A stretch of 22,498 bases of DNA from JACMLD01 sp038229695 (GTDB lineage Bacteria > Bacteroidota > Bacteroidia > Chitinophagales > Chitinophagaceae). Numbering within the stretch: the stretch's first letter is position 1; each line of letters opens with the position of its first letter. The stretch is from assembly GCA_038229695.1 (NCBI GenBank), contig JBBROE010000068.1, positions 1-22,498 of the forward strand, written 5' to 3'. Below, in pieces: positions 1-7,686 of this stretch. Below the pieces are notes generated by a model that was given only the letters and a program-made list of their open reading frames with translations, made no database searches and was not told where the DNA came from. Made by a program: the position numbers and the translations under genes.

Positions 1-64
1 CACGCAGATTTCACAGATTGCTTGGAACGAAGTCTTCCCCGAGATCGGCGTGAATCTGCGATCC
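1..64. repeat. Imperfect palindromic repeat reading in frame into the DUF4407 gene
   Basis: CGCAGATT at 3-10 is the exact reverse complement of AATCTGCG at 53-60. With one extra T the match extends to CGCAGATTTCAC (3-14) against GTGAATCTGCG (50-60). The spacer is about 35 bases. A degenerate third unit, GAAATCAGCGTGAAAATAGCG, follows at about 94-114. From memory, short elements built on AATCTGCGTGAAATCTGCG-like units recur in Bacteroidota genomes; membership of such a family is an inference here. Confidence 0.5.
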
Positions 65-921
65 GTAAAAATCATTTCGCAAAAAACAAAAAGGAAATCA
101 GCGTGAAAATAGCGCAGCAACTGCATTACAAAATGCAGGAGAACGATAGCCTGCTGCAACTTGAATATAAAACGCAGCGACAAACCGCGATCGAGGAAAA
201 AGACCGATTACTCCATCGAAAGGCTGCACTGGGAGATACCCTCAGCCGGTTGCAGCGCGACTACCTTTCCGAGGCAGACGGCACCGGTGGATCGGGCAGG
301 AGAGGAATCGAAAGCATCACCCGGCTGAAAAAAGAAGCCTATGAAACCTACCAGGCAGCTGCGACACCAGAACTTGCAGGCATTACAACCCGGGTTAACC
401 GCTACGACAGCCTCCTGAACAGCGCCTCGGCTGCTATGGCCGGTCAGCAATCGGACTATGGCCAAATGATTGCTGCCCACACCGGTTTCCTTGAAAAGAA
501 TAAAGCGCTGAGCGATTTGGCGGCCACAGAATCCAGCGTGTGGTGGACCAGCCTGCTGCTCTCGCTGCTGATCATTTTCATTGAAGCAGGCCCGGTGCTT
601 TCCAAGCTCATCATGCCTGCAGGTCCTTACGATGTGGCCCTGGCGAAAGAAGAGCTGATACAAATGGCTGAATCTGAAAATGAACTCCTGCGGCACAAAT
701 CAGTCACCGGCAGCAGGCAGAAATTATTTTTTGACAAGCAGGAGGAAACCACCGGCGAGCTGGCTGAAAAGATGACGGCACTACAACGCAAATACATCGA
801 CGAAGAACTCGACAAATGGGAACGAGGCGAATGGCAGGCCGACCAGCGCCGCCCTTCGATGGACGAAGTAATGCGCCGGATTAAGGAACGCTACCGCTAC
901 AGTGAAGATCATCTCTGGTAG
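1..921 (+). CDS. DUF4407 domain-containing membrane protein, 5'-truncated by window edge
   Basis: The reading frame is open from base 1 and ends with TAG at 919-921. The first possible start inside the window is a TTG at 22, giving 299 residues. About residues 29-66 and 105-165 are charged and heptad-like, suggesting coiled coil. One strong transmembrane helix lies at about 175-194, preceded by a WW pair and containing the IEAGPVL segment typical of DUF4407. A charged tail follows. Family members normally begin with further transmembrane helices, which are missing here, so the true start is probably upstream or has been disrupted. The first 35 or so residues are very basic and are encoded by a palindromic repeat (see the repeat entry), not by recognisable family sequence. 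The function of DUF4407 is unknown; an inner-membrane coiled-coil protein is the safest description. Confidence 0.75.
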   Translation, partial: HADFTDCLERSLPRDRRESAIRKNHFAKNKKEISVKIAQQLHYKMQENDSLLQLEYKTQRQTAIEEKDRLLHRKAALGDTLSRLQRDYLSEADGTGGSGRRGIESITRLKKEAYETYQAAATPELAGITTRVNRYDSLLNSASAAMAGQQSDYGQMIAAHTGFLEKNKALSDLAATESSVWWTSLLLSLLIIFIEAGPVLSKLIMPAGPYDVALAKEELIQMAESENELLRHKSVTGSRQKLFFDKQEETTGELAEKMTALQRKYIDEELDKWERGEWQADQRRPSMDEVMRRIKERYRYSEDHLW

Positions 922-927
922 CAGGTC

Positions 928-1018
928 TAATATTACAACTGTTGCTTACCGTTATATGGGTGGCGGGGCCGGCAGCCGGTCCCTGGTCGGCATCGTTGTG
1001 TCACTCCCTTGTACGGCA
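928..1018 (-). repeat. Intergenic repeat, copy 1
   Basis: This copy shares the exact 16-mer CGTTGTGTCACTCCCT (994-1009) with 22200-22215. Read on the minus strand, both copies continue with weaker but ordered similarity: a CCGACC block, C-rich CCC blocks, an AACG block, then AACAG. Copy 1 contains a near-perfect inverted repeat, GGGGCCGGC against GCCGGTCCC, around 966-983. The repeat begins almost immediately after the DUF4407 stop codon. Two related non-coding copies near the window ends suggest a dispersed family in this genome. Confidence 0.5.
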
Positions 1019-1261
1019 TATCATGCTGCAGCTGCGTTTGAGGTCATTCCGGGACTGGCCCGCACGATTTTACTTGATCATGATCATTTTCTACGGGGAA
1101 TTCAAAAAATAGTTATTAACAATTGTGAATTCAGGAAAATTTGATCTATGTTTGAAGGGCAAACCATTTGCAACGTCCAATGTCCCAATTTTGATCCTGT
1201 ATTCCTTGAAAACCATCCAATCCTATTAAGTAAAAACCATTGGAAATTCAAATTTCTCGTG

Positions 1262-1291
1262 AAAAACAACCTTTACTGGTTGTTTTTTCTT
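1262..1291. terminator. Rho-independent terminator, probably bidirectional
   Basis: There is a perfect 10-bp stem, AAAAACAACC (1262-1271) with GGTTGTTTTT (1278-1287), and a 6-base loop TTTACT. The T-rich right arm runs on as TCTTTT. The A-rich left arm gives a T-run on the minus strand too. It lies 80 bases past the stop of the minus-strand membrane gene ending at 1368, so its likely main job is to end that operon. It could also stop plus-strand readthrough from the DUF4407 side. Confidence 0.7.
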
Positions 1292-1367
1292 TTACAGCCC
1301 ACCAGGCCACGGATTTCAGCGGTCGATAATTTCTTCAAAGAACGGTATTCCGGTTCCGCAAGGGCGC

Positions 1368-1625
1368 TCAATGCAATAATACCAGCGTATACAGGCAGAG
1401 AATAACCGCACTGGCGTAGCCTATCTGACGGCCCGTAAAGGCAGTTTTCCGGTGCATGAAGGTATAGTTGGCGAAAAGATGCAGCGTCGTTACGAGCAGG
1501 TACAATATTCCCGCGTCTGATCCGAATCGTTTCCCACCGGCATAACCCATTGCGAAGGCGGCAGCCAGGAAAAGCGCCATCAGCACCACAAAACAGAGGA
1601 GGTTAAAAAGCAGGACCTTTTTCAT
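1368..1625 (-). CDS. Small membrane protein of unknown function (85 aa)
   Basis: I chose the ATG at 1625 because the product then begins MKKVLLFNLL and enters a hydrophobic helix at once. An upstream ATG at 1685 would add 20 residues and overlap the end of the Fe-S gene by 19 bases. Three transmembrane segments are visible at about 4-28, 38-53 and 66-84, with a short basic loop (HRKTAFTGRQ) between the last two. No catalytic motif or known family is recognisable. It follows the Fe-S membrane protein on the same strand with a 41-base gap and is followed by a terminator, so it is probably the last gene of that operon. A hydrophobic accessory subunit is possible but is inference. Confidence 0.6.
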   Translation of the reverse strand: MKKVLLFNLLCFVVLMALFLAAAFAMGYAGGKRFGSDAGILYLLVTTLHLFANYTFMHRKTAFTGRQIGYASAVILCLYTLVLLH

Positions 1626-1666
1626 CGCTTTGCGAAAATAACTCACGTGGTACGAAAAAAGGCGGA

Positions 1667-2971
1667 CTACATTTCGGTAGTCCATTGGTCCCGGTCGTCA
1701 GGAGAAAACTTCCAGGGCGCAAAATTATTTTCCACGTTACTGAACAGTGCATTCCATTCGGGGGGTGCCTGGCTCTCTTCCATGACCAGGCTGCGGCGCA
1801 GTTCAACAATAATCTCGAGCGGATTGATGCTCACCGGGCAGGCCTCCACGCAGGCGTTGCAGGCTGTACACGCCCGTACTTCTTCGGCACTGATATAATG
1901 ATGTAACAGGGTATGGTCCCCGGGCCCGTCAGCATTATTTTTCCCTGCCTCTTCTGCGCGGTCGCGGGTATCCATCATGATTTTCCGGGGAGAAAGCAGC
2001 TTGCCCGTGATATTGGCCGGGCATACAGCGGTACACCGTCCGCACTCCGTGCAGCTATACGCATCCAGCAGGTTGCGCCAGCTCAGTTCAGTGACATCGC
2101 GGGCACCGAAACTTTGCGGTTGTGCCTCACCGGGAGGTGCCAGTTCGGGTTGCAGGGCATACAGCACTTCATGCTGGATAGCCGGCATATTGTTCATCTT
2201 TCCCATCGGCTTCAGTCGCGCATAATAAGCATTCGGAAACGCAAACAGGATGTGCAGGTGTTTGGAATAAGGGAGGTAATTCAGGAAAGCGAATATGCCC
2301 GCAATATGCAGCCACCAGCAGGCCCGTTCCATCGCAAAAAGCGTGGTTGTACTGAGCCCGTTCAGCACGGGATGCAGCCAGGCAGAAAAGCTGAAATTGC
2401 CGGTAAGATGCGCCGCGTAATGACCATATCCGCGTTCCTGCAGCAGCGTATCTGTTGCATTCATGGTCAGGAACAGCGACATCAGGATTATTTCTGCGAC
2501 CAGGATGAAATTGGCATCGCGCTTCGGCCAACCCGCCAGTTCCCTGCCGGTGAAACGCTTTATATGAAGGAGGTTCCGGCGCAGCAGAAAAACGATACAT
2601 ACGATGATCACACCGGCGGCAAGGAATTCGAAACTGTCGATGAGTACCCCATAGGCCCGGCCCATAAATCCAAGGAAGAGCCGGTGTGTACCCAGCAGCC
2701 CATCCAGCACGATTTCCAGTACTTCTGCGTTGATGATGATGAAACCGGCATATATGACGAAATGCATGACGGCGACCAGCGGCTTCTTAAACATTTTTTG
2801 CTGACCGAAAGCCAGCAACAGCACATTTTTCCACCGCGCCCCCCGGCTGCCGGTAACGGCCTCGTCTTTCCCCAGCAAAATGTTCCGGCGAATCCTGCCG
2901 ATATTGCGGGTGAATAACCATACCGCCAGCCCCGCAAGAACTACAAAAAGCAACCGTGAGATCAGTTCCAT
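1667..2971 (-). CDS. Membrane-anchored (Fe-S)-binding protein, heterodisulfide-reductase/NarI-like
   Basis: This 434-residue protein has a membrane N-terminal half and a double 4Fe-4S C-terminal half. Hydrophobic helices lie at about 3-22, 64-93, 113-131, 154-171 and 218-240. Histidines in or near these helices (for example H70, H221, H238, H240) are candidates for heme ligation, as in NarI/HdrE-type subunits. The two ferredoxin motifs are C307-C310-C313-C317 and C368-C371-C374-C378, each of CxxCxxCxxxCP type. The role is probably electron transfer between the quinone pool and a cytoplasmic partner. In related genomes such genes are, to my knowledge, often next to an HdrB/HdrD-like CCG-domain gene. 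None is seen here; the next gene is an 85-residue membrane protein. The start at 2971 is the natural ATG before the first helix, 84 bases from the divergent phosphoribosyltransferase. Confidence 0.85.
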   Translation of the reverse strand: MELISRLLFVVLAGLAVWLFTRNIGRIRRNILLGKDEAVTGSRGARWKNVLLLAFGQQKMFKKPLVAVMHFVIYAGFIIINAEVLEIVLDGLLGTHRLFLGFMGRAYGVLIDSFEFLAAGVIIVCIVFLLRRNLLHIKRFTGRELAGWPKRDANFILVAEIILMSLFLTMNATDTLLQERGYGHYAAHLTGNFSFSAWLHPVLNGLSTTTLFAMERACWWLHIAGIFAFLNYLPYSKHLHILFAFPNAYYARLKPMGKMNNMPAIQHEVLYALQPELAPPGEAQPQSFGARDVTELSWRNLLDAYSCTECGRCTAVCPANITGKLLSPRKIMMDTRDRAEEAGKNNADGPGDHTLLHHYISAEEVRACTACNACVEACPVSINPLEIIVELRRSLVMEESQAPPEWNALFSNVENNFAPWKFSPDDRDQWTTEM

Positions 2972-3055
2972 ATTGGTTACAAGGTTATCAGGCTAAATTA
3001 AAGCATTTGCTTTTAGTGTAGAGTTTTGTTGTATTTTGTCGCTAAACTTACTGTG

Positions 3056-3556
3056 TTGGCAACAACAAAAAAATATATTCTCGACGAACTGACGGCCGCT
3101 AAGAAATTACGCCGGATGGCCTTTGAAATTCTGGAGCATAATGCCGGTGAACAGGAACTTGTCCTTGCCGGTGTCCGGGACAGCGGGACGGTAATGGCTA
3201 AAAATATCCAGCTGCTGCTGGCCGAAATCTGCCCGATTAAAACGGAGTTATTCGTAGTTTCTCTCGATAAACAAAAGCCGGTATCGGTCACCCTTAACCG
3301 CGAGGCCGACTTCAGCGATCGCGTAATTATTGTTATAGACGACGTTGCGATGAGTGGTAAAACCCTGCTGTATGCCATGCAACCGTTTCTGCAATGGCAG
3401 CCCCGGGGAATTCAGACACTGGTGCTGGTGGAGCGCAGCCATAAAACGTTTCCCGTAAAACCGGATTATGTGGGGTTGTCGCTTTCCACCACCCTGCAGG
3501 AACATATTTTCGTGGAAAAACAAGACGGGAAAATAAAAGGGGCCTACGTGGAATAA
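3056..3556 (+). CDS. PyrR-like phosphoribosyltransferase family protein
   Basis: This is a type I phosphoribosyltransferase of about 166 residues. The PRPP-binding signature lies at about residues 90-103, where VIIVIDDVAMSGKT gives the two adjacent acidic residues and the small-residue loop that hold PRPP. The early ELVLAGVRDSG segment (about 34-44) matches the substrate-side loop of the fold. There is no ATG before residue 21 in this frame. The best start is the TTG at 3056 (MATTKKYILD), with the GTG at 3053 just as possible; an earlier TTG at 3026 would add residues that do not look like the family. The substrate cannot be read from the sequence; PyrR, hypoxanthine or related bases are all possible. 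It is divergent from the Fe-S gene and convergent with DUF2279, eight bases away. Confidence 0.8.
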   Translation: MATTKKYILDELTAAKKLRRMAFEILEHNAGEQELVLAGVRDSGTVMAKNIQLLLAEICPIKTELFVVSLDKQKPVSVTLNREADFSDRVIIVIDDVAMSGKTLLYAMQPFLQWQPRGIQTLVLVERSHKTFPVKPDYVGLSLSTTLQEHIFVEKQDGKIKGAYVE

Positions 3557-3564
3557 AGCAGGCA

Positions 3565-4515
3565 TCAGTAGTACAGCCAGTGGCCCACAAATTTCCCCTG
3601 CGAATTCAATTCGATGGCCGGGGCGGGAATCTTAAGGATGTTCAGCGTATAAAAGACTGTCTTTAACAGCTTGCTTTTCGTTTTGATCTTGGTAAGGTCG
3701 ATATCAGGCGCCAAAAAAAAGCGGCGTACCCGTGGAATATCCCGGCGGTCATATTGTGTGCCCTGGCTGCTGGTCCACACATTCTCCGTACCACCCAGCA
3801 TGCCGTCAGCGCTGTACCCAAATGAAAAGTTCAGCCAGCGGGGTAAGGCTGATTGGGGAAAAAACGATTTGAGATTGGCACTGATCCAATACGTCTGCGA
3901 ATTATAATCTTTCAGCATCCGCTCGGCAAGACTTTTACCAAAGAGCTGGTTTCTCCGTTCAAGGAGTCCGCCCGGATAATCATAGGTCCAGTAACTCAGT
4001 TTGATTTGCAGCCGCTGATCCTTCCACCCCAGTTCCTGGGCGATGTAGGCGCCGGCACCGATAGCGTTCGCCGTCATGTCTCCCCAGCTGAAACCCCATT
4101 CAGCAGAAAAGCCGTCCTGGATTTCAATGATACTCTGGTAGGCCATGGCGCTTAGTCCGCCCAGCACCACACTTTTTTTATGACTCAGCCCGGTCCACTC
4201 CCACATCTTTCCCGACACCCTGCCCACATTGTAGGCCGTCCAGATATGCCCGCATTTATCCATTTGCTCCCATTCGGCATTGTCATTGAAAAAATGGAAG
4301 CGGGAACGGGGATATTTGGCGTACCAGGTTTTATCGAGCGCGATATAACTGCCGGTCCATAACCCGGCATGCAGCGCGGCGATGGCAAACAGCCTTTTTG
4401 GTTTAAGAAGGGCTGAATCAGCCATGGCAGAAGGGAGGGCGGGGGGCTGCTGCTGTGCACTAACACAGGCAGGAGAAAAGGCCATCCCAAGGGCTATCAG
4501 GATTATTTTAATCAA
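3565..4515 (-). CDS. DUF2279 (YfiM-like) predicted envelope protein
   Basis: The 316-residue product has an N-terminal signal peptide (hydrophobic residues 3-16, likely cleavage near VSAQ at 18-21). The DUF2279 hallmarks are DKCGHIWTAY at about 86-95 and WGDMTANAIGA at about 145-155, set in a segment with several weak helices. The C-terminal part, with YSADGMLGG and a WTS..Q stretch, is specific to the longer Bacteroidota forms. Function is unknown; the family is related to a small predicted lipoprotein in enterobacteria. The only usable start is a TTG at 4515: the frame above it has no ATG, GTG or other TTG before a stop at 4573-4575, and the internal ATG at residue 11 would cut the signal peptide. 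It converges with the phosphoribosyltransferase and diverges from the mutase. Confidence 0.8.
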   Translation of the reverse strand: MIKIILIALGMAFSPACVSAQQQPPALPSAMADSALLKPKRLFAIAALHAGLWTGSYIALDKTWYAKYPRSRFHFFNDNAEWEQMDKCGHIWTAYNVGRVSGKMWEWTGLSHKKSVVLGGLSAMAYQSIIEIQDGFSAEWGFSWGDMTANAIGAGAYIAQELGWKDQRLQIKLSYWTYDYPGGLLERRNQLFGKSLAERMLKDYNSQTYWISANLKSFFPQSALPRWLNFSFGYSADGMLGGTENVWTSSQGTQYDRRDIPRVRRFFLAPDIDLTKIKTKSKLLKTVFYTLNILKIPAPAIELNSQGKFVGHWLYY

Positions 4516-4653
4516 AGTGCGTCGTATGAATGGTGATTGTGTGCGGCGCGGTGTATAAGCGTCAAAAATACGTTATGCGGCGGTTAATAGATGGCTAATT
4601 GCCAGAAATCAATAACTTAGGCTTTTAAATAGTAAATCATAAAAAGATACATT

Positions 4654-6378
4654 ATGGACGCTGCCATTCAGGAAAAAGTTGATACCTGGCTCAATGGAAA
4701 TTACGACCAGGCTACGCAAGACGAGATAAAAAGACTGCAGCAGGAGAACCCGAAGGAATTGGAAGAATCCTTTTACCGCAACCTCGAATTTGGCACCGGC
4801 GGCCTGCGCGGGGTGATGGGCGTGGGCACAAACCGGATGAATAAATATACCATTGGCATGGCCACACAGGGATTTGCCAATTACATGAAAAACAAACTTT
4901 CTGGTGAAATAAAAGTGGCCATTGCTCATGACAGCCGTAACAACAGCCGCTTTTTCGCAGAAACGGTAGCCAATGTTTTTGCTGCGAATGGCATTAAAGT
5001 GTTTCTTTTCGAAAGCCTAAGGCCCACGCCGGAACTCAGCTTTACCATCCGCCATCTTAAACTGCAGGGTGGTGTGGTTTGTACAGCTTCCCACAATCCC
5101 AAAGAATACAACGGCTATAAAGCTTATTGGAGTGATGGAGGCCAGCTGGTACCCCCGCATGACGAAGATGTAATTAAGGAAGTGGATAAAATTGGTTCGG
5201 TCAACGACGTGAAATGGAGCGGCGGAGAGGATAACATTACCCTAATCGGGAAGGACATGGATGAGGCCTACATCGACATGGTGAAGGGCCTGAGCGTTTA
5301 TCCCGAAGTGATAGCCCGGCAGAAGGATCTTAAAATTGTGTATACACCTATTCATGGTACGGGTATTACGCTGGTGCCGGATGTGCTGAAACGTTTTGGA
5401 TTTACCAACATTACCATCGTGGATGAACAATCAAAGCCCGACGGCAATTTCCCCACCGTTGTCTATCCCAACCCGGAAGAGTCAGAAGCCATGAGTATTG
5501 GCCTTAAGAAAGCGAACGCCATGGATGCGGATATTTTGCTGGGCACGGATCCGGATGCGGATCGCGTGGGCATCGCCATAAAAGACCACAAAGGCAACTG
5601 GGTGCTGATGAATGGCAACCAGACCGCCGTGCTCGCCTGCAATTATATCATTGAGGCAAGGAAGGCAAAAGGTATTGCCCGGCCCAATGATATGGTCATC
5701 AAAACCATCGTGACCACCGAACTGATAGACAAAATAGCGGCGGCCAACGACGTGGCCTGTTACAATGTACTGACGGGATTTAAATGGATAGCCGAACTGA
5801 TCAAAGAAAAAGAAGGGAAGGAAAACTATATCGTAGGCGGTGAAGAAAGTTATGGCCTGATGATCGGTTCCCGAATCCGGGACAAAGATGCCGTGAGCGC
5901 CGTTGCCCTGCTTTGCGAAATGGCCGCCTATGAAAAAGACAAGGGGCGGAGCCTGTACGACAAACTACTCGAGATTTATGTCCGCTATGGATTTTATAAG
6001 GAAAACCTCATCAGTATTACCAGGAAGGGGATGGATGGACAGCAGCAGATTGCGGCGATGATGGAAGGATACCGCAACAATCCTCCTAAGGAAATCAATG
6101 GCTCGGCCGTTGCCCGTTTGCTGGATTATGAATTACAGAAAGGTAAGAACCTGCAGACAGGGGAGGAATGGACCATCGGGCTTCCCAAATCCAATGTGCT
6201 GCAATTCCTGCTGGCCGACGGAAGTAAAATTTCTGCGCGCCCCAGTGGAACCGAACCCAAGATAAAATTTTATTTTAGTGTCCATACGACGCTCGGTAAC
6301 ATCGCTGACTTCGAGAAAGTGAAGGAAGAACTGGATACCAAGATCAGCGGCATCATTAAGGATATGAAACTAAATTAA
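4654..6378 (+). CDS. pgcA: Phospho-sugar mutase (alpha-phosphoglucomutase, PgcA/PGM2 type)
   Basis: This 574-residue enzyme belongs to the alpha-D-phosphohexomutase superfamily and should interconvert glucose-1-phosphate and glucose-6-phosphate, perhaps also mannose or ribose phosphates. All four active-site regions are present. The phosphoserine loop TASHNP is at 144-149 with Ser146; the metal loop DPDADR is at 299-304; the sugar-binding GGEESY is at 395-400; the phosphate-binding RPSGTEPK is at 529-536. The N-terminal EFGTGGLRG at about 45-53 is typical of the PgcA/PGM2 branch rather than AlgC/ManB. Length matches the family's usual 570-590. It stands alone on the plus strand, cytoplasmic, and ends 22 bases before a hairpin. 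A TAACTTAG sequence at 4613-4620 resembles the Bacteroidota -7 element with one mismatch. Confidence 0.93.
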   Translation: MDAAIQEKVDTWLNGNYDQATQDEIKRLQQENPKELEESFYRNLEFGTGGLRGVMGVGTNRMNKYTIGMATQGFANYMKNKLSGEIKVAIAHDSRNNSRFFAETVANVFAANGIKVFLFESLRPTPELSFTIRHLKLQGGVVCTASHNPKEYNGYKAYWSDGGQLVPPHDEDVIKEVDKIGSVNDVKWSGGEDNITLIGKDMDEAYIDMVKGLSVYPEVIARQKDLKIVYTPIHGTGITLVPDVLKRFGFTNITIVDEQSKPDGNFPTVVYPNPEESEAMSIGLKKANAMDADILLGTDPDADRVGIAIKDHKGNWVLMNGNQTAVLACNYIIEARKAKGIARPNDMVIKTIVTTELIDKIAAANDVACYNVLTGFKWIAELIKEKEGKENYIVGGEESYGLMIGSRIRDKDAVSAVALLCEMAAYEKDKGRSLYDKLLEIYVRYGFYKENLISITRKGMDGQQQIAAMMEGYRNNPPKEINGSAVARLLDYELQKGKNLQTGEEWTIGLPKSNVLQFLLADGSKISARPSGTEPKIKFYFSVHTTLGNIADFEKVKEELDTKISGIIKDMKLN

Positions 6379-6400
6379 TTAGTTACAGGCGTAGAGAATG

Positions 6401-6423
6401 GCCGGTGCACTCGTTGCACCGGC
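6401..6423. terminator. Hairpin between convergent genes, probable terminator
   Basis: There is a perfect 9-bp GC-rich stem, GCCGGTGCA (6401-6409) with TGCACCGGC (6415-6423), and a 5-base loop CTCGT. It sits between the stop of the mutase (6378) and the stop of the oxidoreductase (6436) on the other strand. The trailing T-run is weak (TATTT), so termination efficiency is uncertain, but its position suits a shared bidirectional terminator. Confidence 0.55.
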
Positions 6424-6435
6424 TATTTCGCTGGA

Positions 6436-7626
6436 CTATAGTGTACGTTCACTGATTATACCACTGGCTTTATTTTTCAGGATTACTTTTTTTGCCCCGT
6501 AATGGGTCATCTCTTCTTTTATGAGGTAGTGTTCGGCATCGTACTCCACCAGGTGACTGTCTTTACCGACGCCCGTTTTCCCGCGCCAGATATCCAGTTT
6601 CACCGGTTCCCACAATTTGCTGCGCGAGGAAGCATAGGCCGCATCCAGGACGGCATTCACCACGTATCCATCGTAAAAAGTTTCCTTGGGTGGTTTCCCG
6701 CTTTCAATAGCGGTGAACATATCCGTGAACATGTGGTTGTAGCCCAGGTCGTTCAGTTCATCTCCCACGGGGAACAGCCAGCCGGTATTGCTCTCCGCTT
6801 TCTCCGCCACGTATTCTGTGCCTTTACCCGTGGTGAACATTTCAAGACCGGTGCGTAGAAAATTGTTCATCCAAATCGTGCCTTCTGTACCCATCACTTC
6901 ATCTCTCAGGTCAAGTCCCCCCCGGAAGGTCCAGCTTACTTCGAACTGCCCTATTGCACCATTTTCATATTTAACCAGGCCAATGGCATGATCCTCTGCC
7001 TCGATGGGTTTTACCTGCGTGTCGGCCCAGCACATTACTTCCACTGGCCGGATGTCTTTACCAATGAAGCTCCTGGTAATTTCAACACAGTGGCACCCCA
7101 GGTCAAGTATGCATCCGCCTCCCGCCTGTTCAATATCCCAGAACCAGTCGCTGTGCGGCCCGGGGTGGGTTTCTCTCGACTTCGCCCAGAGTATCCTGCC
7201 GATGGCCCCATTCTTTACGCTTTCCATTGATTTCAGAAATTTTGGCGTATACACCAAATCTTCCAGGTAGCCATTAAAGATGCCCGCCGCTTCTACGGCT
7301 TCCAGCATACGTTTCGCCTCGATGGCATTGCGGCCAAGCGGCTTGGTTGTAATCACCGCTTTCTTGTGCTTACAGCAAAGCATCACCGCTGCTTCATGGA
7401 TGTTATTGGGAAGTGAAATACATACCACATCCACGTCCGGGTGGGCAATCGCCGCTTCCATATCGGTCGTAAAATGACTGCAATGAAAATCTTCTGCAAA
7501 CTTACGCGCGCTCTCTTCGCGGCGGCTGTAGATGCTGACAATCTGATCGCGGCTTCGCTGACCCAGCAGTGAAGCGGCATAAAAGCGACCAATGAAACCT
7601 GAACCAAGCATGGCAATACGCTGCAT
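6436..7626 (-). CDS. Gfo/Idh/MocA family NAD(P)-dependent oxidoreductase
   Basis: This is a 396-residue cytoplasmic dehydrogenase. The N-terminal Rossmann fold opens with IAMLGSGFIG (4-13), the dinucleotide-binding glycine motif. The family's EKP motif appears as TTKPLG with Lys95, the usual catalytic or cofactor-contact lysine. A second conserved element, DLGCHCVEI at about 175-183, supplies the His normally involved in substrate binding in the C-terminal alpha/beta domain. Substrates of the family are sugars, inositols and their derivatives; nothing here fixes the substrate. It lies 60 bases downstream of the permease gene on the same strand, so the two were probably co-transcribed as an uptake-plus-oxidation pair. 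Length and motifs are intact although its transporter partner is interrupted. Confidence 0.88.
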   Translation of the reverse strand: MQRIAMLGSGFIGRFYAASLLGQRSRDQIVSIYSRREESARKFAEDFHCSHFTTDMEAAIAHPDVDVVCISLPNNIHEAAVMLCCKHKKAVITTKPLGRNAIEAKRMLEAVEAAGIFNGYLEDLVYTPKFLKSMESVKNGAIGRILWAKSRETHPGPHSDWFWDIEQAGGGCILDLGCHCVEITRSFIGKDIRPVEVMCWADTQVKPIEAEDHAIGLVKYENGAIGQFEVSWTFRGGLDLRDEVMGTEGTIWMNNFLRTGLEMFTTGKGTEYVAEKAESNTGWLFPVGDELNDLGYNHMFTDMFTAIESGKPPKETFYDGYVVNAVLDAAYASSRSKLWEPVKLDIWRGKTGVGKDSHLVEYDAEHYLIKEEMTHYGAKKVILKNKASGIISERTL

Positions 7627-7686
7627 ATGTTGTTATTTAAGATTTATCTAAGAAATAGGAGTTGCCCTGGAAGACGCGTACCCCGG

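Larger units (their letters stand above)
922..1367. other. 446-bp intergenic region with repeat copy 1 and a terminator
   Basis: No convincing gene is present. Two short plus-strand frames cover it, but they have no family features and run through the repeat and the terminator. The left part (about 928-1018) is an intergenic repeat shared with 22141-22222. The middle is AT-rich, with two GAATTC sites around 1099-1135. The right part carries the hairpin at 1262-1287. The region separates the DUF4407 gene from the convergent Fe-S operon. Confidence 0.6.

Noticed and set aside
902..1144. 80-codon plus-strand open frame after the DUF4407 gene
   Set aside because: It overlaps the DUF4407 end, runs through the intergenic repeat shared with 22141-22222, and shows no domain or signal features.
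1148..1405. 85-codon plus-strand open frame
   Set aside because: It crosses the strong terminator hairpin at 1262-1287 and overlaps the convergent membrane gene; composition is not protein-like.
1913..2917. 334-codon open frame antisense to the Fe-S gene
   Set aside because: It lies wholly opposite a gene with clear ferredoxin motifs and has no recognisable domain; the length is a by-product of codon bias.
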